Assembly (NCBI RefSeq): GCF_011927635.1
Contig: NZ_JAATJB010000004.1
Location: forward strand, 62,001 to 126,000
From: Sphingomonas trueperi
GTDB taxonomy: Bacteria; Pseudomonadota; Alphaproteobacteria; Sphingomonadales; Sphingomonadaceae
Direction: 5' to 3'
Length of the DNA: 64,000 bases
The stretch's first letter is position 1. Every line of letters begins with the position of its first letter. Of this stretch, positions 47,282 to 56,635 are shown piece after piece. The notes below the pieces were generated by a model. That model worked only from the letters and a program-made list of their open reading frames with translations. It was not told where the DNA came from and did not search any database. Position numbers and translations under genes: made by a program.

Positions 47282-47710
47282 TTAATGTTCGTTGTCTTTG
47301 CTTCTGATCAGGTCGACGAACTGCGCCAGCTCGGCGATATGCGCGTCGATGTCGCGCTTCTGCGCTTCGAGATGGCGGATGCGGTCCATGCACCGCTCCA
47401 GCGTCACCTGGCGCTGGACCCGCCGGCCGTCGCCGAGATCGTAGAGATCGATCATCTCCTTGATCTCGCCCAGGCTGAAGCCGACGCGCTTGCCGCGCAG
47501 GATCCAGGCGAGCCGGGCGCGGTCGCGGTGCGTGTAGATACGCTGGGTGCCGCGCCGCTCGGGCGCGATCAGCCCCTCGTCCTCGTAGAAGCGCAGCGCG
47601 CGGGGGGTCACCCCGAACTCGGCGCACAGGTCGGAAATGGAAAAGGCGTCGCGGTCGGGACGCGGTTCGATCGGCGCCAGGGCCTCGATCGGAGCGGCAG
47701 CAGCGGTCAT
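47282..47710 (-). CDS. MerR-family regulator, LiuR-like
   Basis: 142 residues. The winged helix is FSISDLCAEFGVTPRALRFYEDEGLI, residues 22-47, followed by RRGTQRIYTHRDRARL and a coiled-coil dimer helix (ERCMDRIRHLEAQKRDIDAHI). No cysteine metal site is present, so it is not a metal sensor. The sequence pattern matches MerR regulators of branched-chain amino-acid and acyl-CoA breakdown (LiuR group). It lies directly upstream of, and probably in one transcript with, the acyl-CoA dehydrogenase gene. Confidence 0.87.
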   Translation of the reverse strand: MTAAAAPIEALAPIEPRPDRDAFSISDLCAEFGVTPRALRFYEDEGLIAPERRGTQRIYTHRDRARLAWILRGKRVGFSLGEIKEMIDLYDLGDGRRVQRQVTLERCMDRIRHLEAQKRDIDAHIAELAQFVDLIRSKDNEH

Positions 47711-47755
47711 GCCGCCTTTGTAGTTTACCCTTACGTGAACGTCAAGCGGCGCGCG

Positions 47756-48124
47756 CTAGTTGTTGGGCGGCTTGGCATCGCCGTCGAAGCGGGCGCGGAC
47801 GATGTCCTCGTGGAGCAGGATGGCGCGGGTCTCGAGCTCGGCGACCTCGCTCTGGGTGAGCCCGCCACGGGCGAGCCGCTCGGCGATGTTGCCGTTGACG
47901 ACATCCGCGCGCCCGAGCCGACGCGCTTCGCCACGGGTCAGCTGGCCGCTACGCGCGCCGGCGCGGATCTCGCTGCGCGCCGACCGCGCCTGCGCCGGGA
48001 CATGGATCCCGCGTCCGGCGAAACTGCCGCCGACGCTGGAGGGTACCGGGCCGCCCCAGATCTGGGCGGAGGCAGGGAAGGCAGCTACCAGGCAGGCGGC
48101 GCTCGCAAGGACCAGAACACGCAT
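47756..48124 (-). CDS. Secreted small hypothetical protein
   Basis: 122 residues with a clear signal peptide ending at ASAQIW near residue 20. The mature part is a Gly/Ser segment, then charged helices (SEIRAGARSGQLTRGEARRL). ARSGQLTRGEA matches short helical modules found in many sphingomonad exported proteins. Function unknown. Confidence 0.7.
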   Translation of the reverse strand: MRVLVLASAACLVAAFPASAQIWGGPVPSSVGGSFAGRGIHVPAQARSARSEIRAGARSGQLTRGEARRLGRADVVNGNIAERLARGGLTQSEVAELETRAILLHEDIVRARFDGDAKPPNN

Positions 48125-48194
48125 CGGCTCTCTCCCATGGCTGCCGGTCGGCCTCGGCAGCCCTTGGGGAGGGTATCATATGCAAACGCCGCGT

Positions 48195-48692
48195 CTACTC
48201 CCCGCAGAGCGCATGGCCTTCGGTGTCGCGCATCGCCTGCGCCTCGGGCGCCGATTCGCCCAGCCGCGCGAACTGGGCACCCGCAAGGGCCGCTCGCCCG
48301 GTGCACCACTGCGCGCACGCCTTGGGCAACGCACCCGGTAACGCGAGGTGATCGCCGTCAAAGCGCGCGGTAAAGCGGCAGCCGCCGTCAGGTCCGAGGG
48401 CCAGCACCAGCCCCTCCCCGTCGCGGCGGATCGATCCGGTCGCGCGGCAGCCATTGCCCTCGCCATAATCGATGACGATGCCGATCCGGTGCGCCGTGCC
48501 GGCCGGCACGATGCAGAGCCGATCGGGCCCGCGCGCATAGGCGCCGGCGATGCTCACGTCCTTGGGATCGCGTACGAGACCGCGCTGGATCGCGGCATTC
48601 TCCAGATCGACCGCGGTGCCCGAAGACGGCGCAGGGGCAGGCCCACCGCACGCGGCGAGCCCGAGCAGCAACGCCAGCCCCGCCCGCTTCAT
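48195..48692 (-). CDS. Putative lipoprotein, unknown function
   Basis: 165 residues. Signal with lipobox LAAC at residues 12-15. The mature part has several cysteines (GDRLCIV-like, [31 protein letters not shown]) and a hydrophilic beta-rich pattern. No family recognised. Its ATG overlaps the hisI stop by four bases, so it is translated with hisI. Confidence 0.75.
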   Translation of the reverse strand: MKRAGLALLLGLAACGGPAPAPSSGTAVDLENAAIQRGLVRDPKDVSIAGAYARGPDRLCIVPAGTAHRIGIVIDYGEGNGCRATGSIRRDGEGLVLALGPDGGCRFTARFDGDHLALPGALPKACAQWCTGRAALAGAQFARLGESAPEAQAMRDTEGHALCGE

Positions 48693-49051
48693 GCGTCGCG
48701 CACCAGCGCTCCGTTCTCGATCCGGCGATAGAAGCAACTGGGTGCCCCCGTGTGGCAGGCGGGGCCGTGCGGCTCGACGCGCAGCCACAGCGCGTCCTGG
48801 TCGCAATCGATCCGCGCCTCGACGACGTGGAGAAAATGCCCCGACGTCTCGCCCTTGGTCCAGAGCCGGCCGCGGCTGCGCGACCAGAAGGTGGCCTTGC
48901 CGGTCGCCAGCGTCACCGCCAGCGCCTCGGCATTCATATGCGCGAGCATCAGCACCTCGCCGGTGGTGGCATGGGTGGCAACGGCGGTGATCAGGCCGTT
49001 GGCGTCATATTTCGGGTCGAGCGTGGCGCCCGTTTCGCGGATGTCGGTCAC
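48689..49051 (-). CDS. hisI: Phosphoribosyl-AMP cyclohydrolase
   Basis: Third step of histidine synthesis: opens the adenine ring of PR-AMP. 120 residues without a fused HisE domain. [17 protein letters not shown] is the family block, and Cys of [16 protein letters not shown] and ACHTG bind zinc. It is read ahead of the lipoprotein gene. No other his gene is near. Confidence 0.95.
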   Translation of the reverse strand: MTDIRETGATLDPKYDANGLITAVATHATTGEVLMLAHMNAEALAVTLATGKATFWSRSRGRLWTKGETSGHFLHVVEARIDCDQDALWLRVEPHGPACHTGAPSCFYRRIENGALVRDA

Positions 49052-49150
49052 GCGCGCGCTGTAGCGGGGTTCGGGCGCAGCGTCATCCCTCGCATGTCCG
49101 CACGCAGCGGTTTAGAGGCGCAGGCGTCCTGCGCTCCAACGGAGAAGATC

Positions 49151-50251
49151 GTGATCCTGTATGCCCTGGCCCCGCTCGTGCTCGCGGCGGCTCCCGTTCC
49201 GGCGCAGACCGGCCCCAGCTTCGCCTGCGCGACGGCCGCGACGCCGACGGAGAAGGCGATCTGCGCCGATCCGAAGCTCGGCGCGCTCGATCGCGAAATG
49301 GCGCAGCTGTTCGGGATCGCCAAGGAAAGTGCGCTCGGCAGCGGCCCCTCCAGCCAGCTTGCCGCCCAGCGCGCTGCCTTGCAGGAGATGCGCGCCTGCA
49401 AGCCGCCGCTCGCCCCCTGCCTGCTGGACCGCTACGCCATGCGCAACCAGGAACTGGCGATCGCGGCACTTCCCAAGGCGCCCGCCATCGCGCTCGCCGT
49501 ACTCCGCCGCGGCGACCCGGCCTTCGCGCCGATCCTCGAGGCAGTGCAGCTCTGGTCGGAAGCACCGGTCGACGCCAACTGGTCCGCGCCCGAACGCGCA
49601 CAGCGCCGCACCCGCATCGCCGCGTTGCTCAAGCCCTATCTCACCGGACTCCAGACCAAGCCGGACCAATCGTTCGGCAATTCGGTCCTGCGCGAGCCCG
49701 GCACCGACGGCGTGACGGTGAAGACGATCGACGACCTGTTCAGCTCGGATCGCCATTTCGCCGCCTTCCTCAACGTGCTCGGCCCCTATCTCGACGAGCC
49801 GAAGATCACGGGCGCGCCGCGCGCCCTGCCCTGCGCCGCGATCGTCCGGCACCCGAAGCTGCTCGACGCGACCGGCCCGATATTCGGATCGACGATGGAC
49901 AACTTCGTCTTGCGCAACGACTGCAGTGACACCCTGCCGCCGCTGCCGTCGCTCGGCGCGCTCCAGACCAAGCTGTTCCGCGGCTGGCCCGACTGCGAGG
50001 GCACCATCCGCTACATGGCATACAGCAGCTTCAACCGCGACGTGGATGCAGCGCGGCTGGGGCTGGTCGATCCGGGCAAAGCCACGCCGCTGCCCGCGCG
50101 CAAGGGCGTGACCAAGGCGGATCTGGACGGCGTCGAACGCGACCTCTCCGCCTATTACGCCACCTACTTGCACCGTGCCCCTGTAGCTGCGGCGAGGATG
50201 GCTCGCAGCGCGCTGTTCCGGCTGATGACCGACGCCCACCAGTGCGAGTAA
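49151..50251 (+). CDS. Exported protein with LprI/DUF1311-like N-terminal domain
   Basis: 366 residues from a GTG start. A signal peptide ends near residue 20 (APVPAQTG). The mature N-terminus FACATAATPTEKAICADPKLGALDREMAQLFG carries the paired Cys and helical pattern of LprI-type lysozyme-inhibitor modules; the rest (about 240 residues) is of no known family and contains further Cys. GGAGAAGATC before the GTG gives a ribosome-binding site. Inhibition of lysozyme is only suggested by the domain. Confidence 0.75.
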   Translation: MILYALAPLVLAAAPVPAQTGPSFACATAATPTEKAICADPKLGALDREMAQLFGIAKESALGSGPSSQLAAQRAALQEMRACKPPLAPCLLDRYAMRNQELAIAALPKAPAIALAVLRRGDPAFAPILEAVQLWSEAPVDANWSAPERAQRRTRIAALLKPYLTGLQTKPDQSFGNSVLREPGTDGVTVKTIDDLFSSDRHFAAFLNVLGPYLDEPKITGAPRALPCAAIVRHPKLLDATGPIFGSTMDNFVLRNDCSDTLPPLPSLGALQTKLFRGWPDCEGTIRYMAYSSFNRDVDAARLGLVDPGKATPLPARKGVTKADLDGVERDLSAYYATYLHRAPVAAARMARSALFRLMTDAHQCE

Positions 50252-50254
50252 GGT

Positions 50255-50503
50255 TCAGTGCTTGCGGATCGCCTTGACGAGGTCGTCCTTGTCCATCTTC
50301 GATCGCCCCTCGATGCCGATCTCCCTGGCTTCGTCGTACAATTCGGCCTTGCTGCGGTCCTCCAGCTTGCCGCCACCCGAATCGAGGCTGCCGTTCGCCT
50401 GCGCATTGGCGATGCGCGCTGCTTTCTCCTTCGAAGCGCCCTCGTCGCGCAGCTTCTCGTAGAGGTCGTCGTTCTTGATCTGCGAACCGTGGTTCTTGGC
50501 CAT
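50255..50503 (-). CDS. Rho_N-domain small protein
   Basis: 82 residues: a basic, Lys-rich N-terminus, a glycine stretch (GSLDSGGGKLEDRS) and a C-terminal Rho_N/SAP-like helix pair (AELYDEAREIGIEGRSKMDK and DDLVKAIRKH). Many such proteins are stress-inducible and may bind nucleic acid. AAAGGAGAGCGATC before the ATG provides a strong ribosome-binding site. It is convergent with the LprI-type gene. Confidence 0.8.
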   Translation of the reverse strand: MAKNHGSQIKNDDLYEKLRDEGASKEKAARIANAQANGSLDSGGGKLEDRSKAELYDEAREIGIEGRSKMDKDDLVKAIRKH

Positions 50504-50635
50504 GATCGCTCTCCTTTCTCAGGGGGTTAACCTGCAAAAAGGGTAAACGGTCCTTTTCCCTGTTACAGACCGGAGACAAAGCGGGAGGAAGCGCTTATAT
50601 GCCCGCCCATCGTCCCCGTTCCCCCCCGAGGGCCA

Positions 50636-52099
50636 ATGCTTACCACACACCCGTTCGATGACGACAAGCTGCGCGAAGAGTGCGGCGTATTCGGCGTTTC
50701 CAACAGCGAAGGCGCGGCCGCGATGGTCGCGCTGGGGCTGCATGCGCTCCAGCACCGCGGCCAGGAGGCGGCCGGGATAACCAGCTGGGACGGCCATCAG
50801 TTCCATACGCACCGCGCGATGGGCCATGTCGCGGGCAATTTCGATCGCGACGACGTGATCCGGTCGCTCCCCGGCACCACCGCCTGCGGCCATGTCCGCT
50901 ACGCGACGACCGGCGGCTCGGCGATCCGCAACGTCCAGCCGCTTTATGCCGAGCTGGCCAGCGGCGGCTTCGCGGTGGCGCACAACGGCAACATCTCGAA
51001 CGCGATGCGGCTGCGGCGCGATCTCGTCCGGCGCGGCGCGATCTTCCAGTCGACCTCGGATACCGAGGTGATCATCCACCTCGTCGCCACCTCGCAGTAC
51101 CGCACGCTGATCGACCGGTTCATCGATGCGCTCAAGCAGGTCGAGGGCGCCTATTCGTTGATCGTCATGACGCCCGAGGGCATGATCGCCTGCCGCGATC
51201 CGCTCGGCATCCGCCCGCTGGTGATGGGCCGCCAGGGCGATTCGGTGGTCTTCGCCTCCGAGACCGTCGCGCTCGACGTGTGCGACGCGCAATATGTCCG
51301 CGACGTCGAGCCGGGCGAACTGGTAATCGTCAAGGCCAATGGCGAGATGACCAGCCACAAGCCCTTCGCGCCCCAGGCGCCGCGGCCGTGCATCTTCGAA
51401 TATGTCTATTTCTCGCGCCCCGATTCGATCAGCGACAATCGCTCGGTCTATTCGGTGCGCAAGGCGATCGGCGCGCAGCTGGCGATCGAATCGCCGGTCG
51501 AGGCCGATCTCGTCGTGCCGGTGCCCGATTCGGGCGTGCCGGCGGCGATCGGCTATGCCCAGCAGTCGGGCATTCCGTTCGAGCTGGGCATCATCCGCTC
51601 GCACTATGTCGGCCGCACCTTCATCCAGCCGGGCGACAAGGTCCGCCACCTCGGCGTCAAGCTGAAGCACAACGCCAATCGCGAGCTGATCGCGGGCAAG
51701 CGCATCGTGCTGATCGACGATTCGATCGTGCGCGGCACCACCAGCCTCAAGATCGTCCAGATGATGCACGATGCCGGCGCGAAAGAAGTGCACATGCGCA
51801 TCGCCTCGCCGCCGACCCGCCATAGCTGCTTCTACGGCGTCGACACGCCCGAGCGCGCCAAGCTGCTCGCCGCCAAGATGGACGTGGGCGGGATGACCGA
51901 CTTCATCCATGCCGACAGCCTCGCCTTCGTCTCGATCGACGGCCTGTACAAGGCGCTGGGCGAGGCCCGCCGCGCCGACATCCATCCCAAATATTGCGAC
52001 GCCTGCTTCACCGGCGACTATCCGACGACGCTGACCGACCAGGACGAGCTGGCCCCGCCACCGGACCAGCTGGCGCTGCTCGCCGAGAAGGTCGGCTGA
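50636..52099 (+). CDS. purF: Amidophosphoribosyltransferase
   Basis: Commits PRPP to purine synthesis using glutamine. 487 residues. A short propeptide (15 residues) precedes the catalytic Cys (EECGVFGV, residue 16 of the precursor). CGHVRYATTG and AHNGNISNA belong to the glutaminase domain; VLIDDSIVRGTT is the PRPP loop. C-terminal Cys in YCDACFTGDYP suggest an iron-sulfur site as in the Bacillus-type enzyme. The 132 bases before it hold a plausible promoter. The SDR gene follows after four bases. Confidence 0.95.
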   Translation: MLTTHPFDDDKLREECGVFGVSNSEGAAAMVALGLHALQHRGQEAAGITSWDGHQFHTHRAMGHVAGNFDRDDVIRSLPGTTACGHVRYATTGGSAIRNVQPLYAELASGGFAVAHNGNISNAMRLRRDLVRRGAIFQSTSDTEVIIHLVATSQYRTLIDRFIDALKQVEGAYSLIVMTPEGMIACRDPLGIRPLVMGRQGDSVVFASETVALDVCDAQYVRDVEPGELVIVKANGEMTSHKPFAPQAPRPCIFEYVYFSRPDSISDNRSVYSVRKAIGAQLAIESPVEADLVVPVPDSGVPAAIGYAQQSGIPFELGIIRSHYVGRTFIQPGDKVRHLGVKLKHNANRELIAGKRIVLIDDSIVRGTTSLKIVQMMHDAGAKEVHMRIASPPTRHSCFYGVDTPERAKLLAAKMDVGGMTDFIHADSLAFVSIDGLYKALGEARRADIHPKYCDACFTGDYPTTLTDQDELAPPPDQLALLAEKVG

Positions 52100-52103
52100 G
52101 CCG

Positions 52104-52814
52104 GTGCGCGACGGTCCGCTGGCGGGACAGACCGCCCTCGTCACCGGCGCCAGCCGCGGCATCGGCGCAGCGACCGCGATCGCGCTGGGCAAAGCGGGCG
52201 CGCATGTCATCCTCACCGCCCGTACCGCGGGCGGGCTGGAGGAAGTGGAGGACGCAATCTTCCAGGCCGGCGGCAGCGCGACGATCGCGCCGCTCGACCT
52301 TGCCGAGCATGCCGCGATCGGCCGGCTGGCCGGTGCGATCGGCGAGCGCTGGCCGACGCTCGACATGCTGGTGCTCAACGCCGGCATGCTTGGCACGCTG
52401 AGCGCGGTGAACGCGATCGACTTTGCCGAATTCACCAAGGTGCTGGCGCTCAACGTCAGCGCGCAGGGCGCGATGCTGGCGGCGTTCGACCCGATGCTGC
52501 GCAAGGCGCCGGGTGCGCGGGTGCTGGGCGTCACCTCCAGCGTCGCGCGCACCCCGCGCGCCTATTGGGGCGTCTATGGCGCCTCCAAGGCGGCGTTCGA
52601 GAATCTGCTGCTCAGCTATGGGCACGAGCTGGAGAATGTCAGCCAGGTCCGGGTCGGCATCGTCGATCCCGGCGCCACCCGCACCAAGATGCGCGCGCGC
52701 GCCTTCCCGGGCGAGGACCCGGCGACGGTGAAGGTGCCCGAAGTCGTCGCCGAGCGAATCGTCGCGCTGATGGCCGGCGGGTTCGAGCGCGGCCATTTCG
52801 AGCGGGTCGGCTGA
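52104..52814 (+). CDS. SDR-family oxidoreductase
   Basis: 236 residues. The NAD(P) loop is TGASRGIGAATAIALG, NAGML follows, Ser in VTSSVAR and the catalytic YxxxK in YWGVYGASKAAF. Substrate unknown. A GTG start four bases past the purF stop (52104) puts it in the purF transcript. No partner in the window indicates its pathway. Confidence 0.87.
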   Translation: MRDGPLAGQTALVTGASRGIGAATAIALGKAGAHVILTARTAGGLEEVEDAIFQAGGSATIAPLDLAEHAAIGRLAGAIGERWPTLDMLVLNAGMLGTLSAVNAIDFAEFTKVLALNVSAQGAMLAAFDPMLRKAPGARVLGVTSSVARTPRAYWGVYGASKAAFENLLLSYGHELENVSQVRVGIVDPGATRTKMRARAFPGEDPATVKVPEVVAERIVALMAGGFERGHFERVG

Positions 52815-52818
52815 GCCG

Positions 52819-53310
52819 CTAGTTCTCCTCCTCGCCGTTCTTGGCGGCGGGGCTTGGTGCCGGCGCGGGCTTGCCACAGGCGCAGCGGGCGCTTGCCGGC
52901 TTTCGCGTCGGGGCGGTGGTCGCGAACTCGACGCGGGTGAGCGCGCCCGACTTGTCGGCGTCCGCACCGGTGAACTTGGCGATCGCCTTGACCGACCATT
53001 CCTCGAAGCTCAGCCTGCCGTCGCCATTGACGTCGAGCCTGGCGAACGCCTTGTGCCGGTTCGCGAAATACTCGTCGCGGGTGACCGCATCGTTGCGGTC
53101 CTTGTCATAGCGATCGAAGCGCTTCTGCTCGCGGGTCTTGGCATCGGCCTCGGGCGCGACATCAGGGAGCGGGGTGGTCGTGCCCGCAGCGGCCGGCGCT
53201 GGCTGCAGCACCGCTGCGAGCGGCCCCCGCCCCGGCGCGTGCTGGAACAGCAGAAACCCTCCGAACGCCAGCAACAGCGCCGCACCGGCGCCCACCGCAT
53301 ATCGCCACAT
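52819..53310 (-). CDS. Membrane-anchored EF-hand protein
   Basis: 163 residues. An N-terminal hydrophobic anchor (residues 5-21) and a Pro/Ala linker precede three EF-hand loops: DKDRNDAVTRDEY, DVNGDGRLSFEEW and DADKSGALTRVEF, all with acidic residues at positions 1, 3, 9 or 12. The tail has a CACGKP motif and ends in a Glu run. Calcium binding is likely, its purpose unknown. It faces the periplasm if the anchor is uncleaved. Confidence 0.82.
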   Translation of the reverse strand: MWRYAVGAGAALLLAFGGFLLFQHAPGRGPLAAVLQPAPAAAGTTTPLPDVAPEADAKTREQKRFDRYDKDRNDAVTRDEYFANRHKAFARLDVNGDGRLSFEEWSVKAIAKFTGADADKSGALTRVEFATTAPTRKPASARCACGKPAPAPSPAAKNGEEEN

Positions 53311-53367
53311 GCCAAGCCTCCCCCGAGGAAGGTGCAGCCTACACCTTCAAGGGGATGCAGCCAAGAC

Positions 53368-54048
53368 CTAGCGGCCGCTGAGCCGATGCCAGAGCAGCCG
53401 CGCGACTCGCTTGGGCGCGCCGATCGGCAGCGGGGCATCGACGGGCAGATCGAGGTCCATCCGCGCGCGGTGCGCCATGGCGCCGAGCGCGCGGGCATTG
53501 CGGCTCCAGCGCTGGCCCAGCGCTTCGGCGAGCTTCGGCGCGGCGAGGCTGCGAGCGGCATCGGCCTCCACGCCGTCGCCGAGATGGCGGGCGAGATCGG
53601 CCAGCGCCCAGCCCTCGCCTCCCTGCGCCAGCGGATCGCCCGCGGCGCCGAGCGCGGTGCCGGCCGCGACGAACAGGCTCCCCCGCCCCGCCCCGTAGCG
53701 GGCGAGCGCCAGGCCATCGAGCGCCTCTTCCTCGACCAGCACTTCCCAGCCATGGACGATCGGCACCAGCGACGCGCCGGTGACGCCGCGGGGAAGCAGC
53801 TCGGCGGCGAGCCCGCGCAGCACCGGCTCGGCGGGCGGCGGCGCGGTGTCGAGCTTGGCCAGCGCCTCGCGCCACCAGGCGAGCCGCAGCTGGCCGACCG
53901 CGGGCTGGCTGGTGGTGCGCAGCAGCTGCGCCAGCGCCTCGTCCAGCGCCAGCAACGCGGCGAGCGCGGGGCGCCCGGTGACGGGCGCATAGGACAGGAT
54001 CAGCACCCGTTCAGGGTCTTCGGGGGGCATGTTTAGCGAAGCGTTCAC
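53368..54048 (-). CDS. Squalene/phytoene synthase-like protein
   Basis: 226 residues. Short for the family. GQLRLAWWREALAKL matches the conserved LRLxWWRxxL block, and the helical pattern continues to LARHLGDG, but the DxxxD prenyl-diphosphate motifs are not obvious, so it may lack synthase activity. In sphingomonads such genes are often called squalene/phytoene synthase family. A start six codons further in (MPPEDPER) is also possible. Confidence 0.7.
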   Translation of the reverse strand: MNASLNMPPEDPERVLILSYAPVTGRPALAALLALDEALAQLLRTTSQPAVGQLRLAWWREALAKLDTAPPPAEPVLRGLAAELLPRGVTGASLVPIVHGWEVLVEEEALDGLALARYGAGRGSLFVAAGTALGAAGDPLAQGGEGWALADLARHLGDGVEADAARSLAAPKLAEALGQRWSRNARALGAMAHRARMDLDLPVDAPLPIGAPKRVARLLWHRLSGR

Positions 54049-54123
54049 CCCTTCCCTCTATGGCGGGAGGATCGGCGACGGAAGAGCGAAGGCTCCCGCG
54101 CCCAGGGGTTTCGATCGATCGCC

Positions 54124-56061
54124 ATGCGCAGAACGGTTCTCGAGCGGTTTCAGCGGTGCCTCTCCGGGACGATCCCCAGGGTCGGGCTGCTCGCGCGCCT
54201 GCGCCGTAATGTCGCCGGCAACACGCTGGCGATGATGGCGATCGCGCTGATCCCCTTGCTGTTCATCGCCGGCTCGGCGGTCGACACCGCGCGGCTCTAC
54301 ATGGTCAAGAACCGGCTCCAGCAGGCGTGCGATGCCGGTGCGCTGGCCGGGCGGCGGTTCATGGTGTCGAGCAGTTCGACGACGCTGGACAGCGCAGCGA
54401 CCACGCAGGCCAACGCCTTCTTCTCCAACAACTTCAAGATCGGGCTGTTCGGCACCAAGGCGGTGACGTTCACCCCGTCCAAGACCAGCGAGAACCAGGT
54501 CGCCGGCACCGCCACCGCGACCGTACCGATGACGCTCACCGGCATGATGGGCTTCCGGGACCAGGCACTGACGGTTACCTGCGAGGCGCGCTACGATGTC
54601 GCGGATACCGACATCATGTTCGTGCTGGATACGACGGGCTCGATGGCGTGCACGACCGCCGACGGCACCGCCGGATGCAGCCAGCCGGTGTACAGCTATG
54701 TGCGCCCGGCGCCGGACGGCACGACCGGCTACGCCGTGACGGAAAAGCCCGGATCGAAGATCTCGGGTTTGCGCCAGGCCGTGCTGAACTTCTACGACAC
54801 CCTAGCCGCCGCGGTCGATCCGGCAACGCATCTGCGCTACGGCTTCGTCACCTATACGTCGACGGTTAACGCCGGCTATGCGGTCACGGCGCTGTCGCCA
54901 AGCTATCTCGTAGACAGCTGGACCTATAACAGCAGGACGCTCGCCGGTGATGCGAACAACGGTACTGCCACCACCAGCACCTATTCGAACAAGACGCAAA
55001 GCCAGTGCAACGCCTACGCCAACCGCAATCCTGCGTCAGGTTACACCGCGGCAGGCAGCGCCACGGTGACCAGCGTGAGCTGGAGCGCGAACACCAACGG
55101 CAACATCAGTTATGGTACCTGCACGGTAACCGCCCAGCCTGTAAAGCCGAACTGGCGCTACCAGAAGGTCACCTACGACACTAGCCAGTACAAGCTCGGC
55201 ACCACGATAACCGATCCCTCTAAGATCAGTGGCGCGACCTCGCGTTGGCAGGGGTGTCTCGAAGAGCGGAGCACCACCGCGTCGAGCAGTTTCGACTATT
55301 CCAACCTGCCGGCAGACCTGGACCCGGACCTCGTTCCTTCCAGCGATGCAACACGATGGCGGCCGATGTGGCCGGATGTCGTCTATTATCGCGGCGGCTA
55401 TTCCAGCCTCACCTATTCGGGCAACAGCACCAATCCCTATGGGGATGGCACCAGCACCGGGACGCTCGACTATTATACCCCCCTGAATGCCTATCAGAAC
55501 ATTGCGTATGGCTGGGTGTCCTGTGGAAAGCCGGTGCAGCGGCTGAAGGTGATGACGCGGACCGACGTCAGCAACTACGTCAATGCGCCCGATTTCGTGC
55601 CGCAGGGCGGCACCTATCACGATACCGGCATGATCTGGGGCACGCGGCTGCTCTCGCCGACGGGCCTGTTCGCCGCCGACACCAGCGCCTGGCCCGGTCG
55701 CAATCCGCCCAAGCGCTACATCGTGTTCATGACCGACGGCGACATGGCGCCCAACATGTGCCTGTACGGCATGTATGGCATCGAGAATTACGACCAGCGC
55801 GTCACCAATGTCGGCTATCAATCGAGTTGCTCGAGCAGCACCCAGCTCAACAACCATTATGCCCGCTTCCTCGCCGCCTGCGCCGCCGCCAAGGCGCGCA
55901 ACATCTCGATCTTCGTCGTCGGCTTCGGGCAGACGCTGACCACCCAGCTCAGCCAATGCGCCACGCCCGGGCAGGCCTTCTACGCCGCCGACAACACGGC
56001 GCTCAACGCCGCCTTCCAGACGATCGCCAAGCGCGTCGCGATGCTGCGGGTCAGCAAATGA
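54124..56061 (+). CDS. TadG-like pilus-assembly protein with expanded vWA domain
   Basis: 645 residues. A basic N-terminus and a hydrophobic helix (NTLAMMAIALIPLLFIAGSAVDTARLY, about residues 36-62; only the first 20 residues of it are the core) give the pseudopilin/TadG anchor. A vWA domain follows: MIDAS start DIMFVLDTTGSM near 162-173 and the third MIDAS element MTDGDMAP near 537. The 360 residues between are far more than the usual 100 or so, forming a Thr/Ser/Tyr/Cys-rich insert. The last residues overlap the next gene by four bases. It probably faces the periplasm and helps display or assemble Flp-type structures. Confidence 0.82.
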   Translation: MRRTVLERFQRCLSGTIPRVGLLARLRRNVAGNTLAMMAIALIPLLFIAGSAVDTARLYMVKNRLQQACDAGALAGRRFMVSSSSTTLDSAATTQANAFFSNNFKIGLFGTKAVTFTPSKTSENQVAGTATATVPMTLTGMMGFRDQALTVTCEARYDVADTDIMFVLDTTGSMACTTADGTAGCSQPVYSYVRPAPDGTTGYAVTEKPGSKISGLRQAVLNFYDTLAAAVDPATHLRYGFVTYTSTVNAGYAVTALSPSYLVDSWTYNSRTLAGDANNGTATTSTYSNKTQSQCNAYANRNPASGYTAAGSATVTSVSWSANTNGNISYGTCTVTAQPVKPNWRYQKVTYDTSQYKLGTTITDPSKISGATSRWQGCLEERSTTASSSFDYSNLPADLDPDLVPSSDATRWRPMWPDVVYYRGGYSSLTYSGNSTNPYGDGTSTGTLDYYTPLNAYQNIAYGWVSCGKPVQRLKVMTRTDVSNYVNAPDFVPQGGTYHDTGMIWGTRLLSPTGLFAADTSAWPGRNPPKRYIVFMTDGDMAPNMCLYGMYGIENYDQRVTNVGYQSSCSSSTQLNNHYARFLAACAAAKARNISIFVVGFGQTLTTQLSQCATPGQAFYAADNTALNAAFQTIAKRVAMLRVSK

Positions 56062-56633
56062 CCCGCCCCCTCGCCTCCGACGAGCGCGGCGCGACGCTGG
56101 TCGAATTCGCCATCCTGCTGCCGGTGCTGCTCGGGCTGCTGATGGGGCTGATGGACCTGTGCTATCAGGCCTATGTCCAGGCGGTGCTGGAAGGCGCGGT
56201 GCAGAAGGCGGCGCGCGATTCCACCATCGAAGCGGCCAATACCACCACCATCGACAACCGGGTGATCGCGGCCGTCCGCCAGGTCGCCGGCAAGGCGACC
56301 GTCACCCCCAGCCGACTGTTCTATTCGAGCTTCTCGGTGATCAAGCCCGAGGACTTCGTCGACGGCAACGGCAACAACAAATATGATTTCGGCGAGTGCT
56401 TCACCGACATCAACGGCAACGGCCAGTGGGACATGGATCCGGGCCGCGCGGGCCAGGGCGGCGCCAGCGATGTCACCATCTACAAGGTGACGGCGACCTA
56501 TACGCGGCTCTTCCCCGTCGCGCGGATGATCGGGCTGGGCAACCAGGTGGTGCTCACCGCAGCGACCCGCTTCAAGAACCAGCCCTACGGCACCCAGTCG
56601 ATTCCGATGCCGCAGAAGATCTCGTGCTCCTGA
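56058..56633 (+). CDS. TadE-like pseudopilin with EF-hand-like loops
   Basis: 191 residues. The TadE helix is ERGATLVEFAILLPVLLGLL, residues 10-29, with the Glu expected five residues into the mature helix. The middle holds two calcium-loop-like runs: DGNGNNKYDFGE (D, N, N, D, E at positions 1, 3, 5, 9 and 12) at 56361-56396 and DINGNGQWDMDP at 56406-56441. Signals are of the type cleaved by a prepilin peptidase, but none is encoded here. It is coupled to the TadG-like gene by a four-base overlap. Confidence 0.82.
   Translation: MTRPLASDERGATLVEFAILLPVLLGLLMGLMDLCYQAYVQAVLEGAVQKAARDSTIEAANTTTIDNRVIAAVRQVAGKATVTPSRLFYSSFSVIKPEDFVDGNGNNKYDFGECFTDINGNGQWDMDPGRAGQGGASDVTIYKVTATYTRLFPVARMIGLGNQVVLTAATRFKNQPYGTQSIPMPQKISCS
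56361..56441 (+). other. Two EF-hand-like loops in the TadE protein
   Basis: The first loop (56361-56396) fits the EF-hand positions exactly, the second (56406-56441) except the last acidic residue. Together with the nearby EF-hand protein it suggests calcium-dependent behaviour of the pseudopilin. Confidence 0.55.
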
Positions 56634-56635
56634 GC

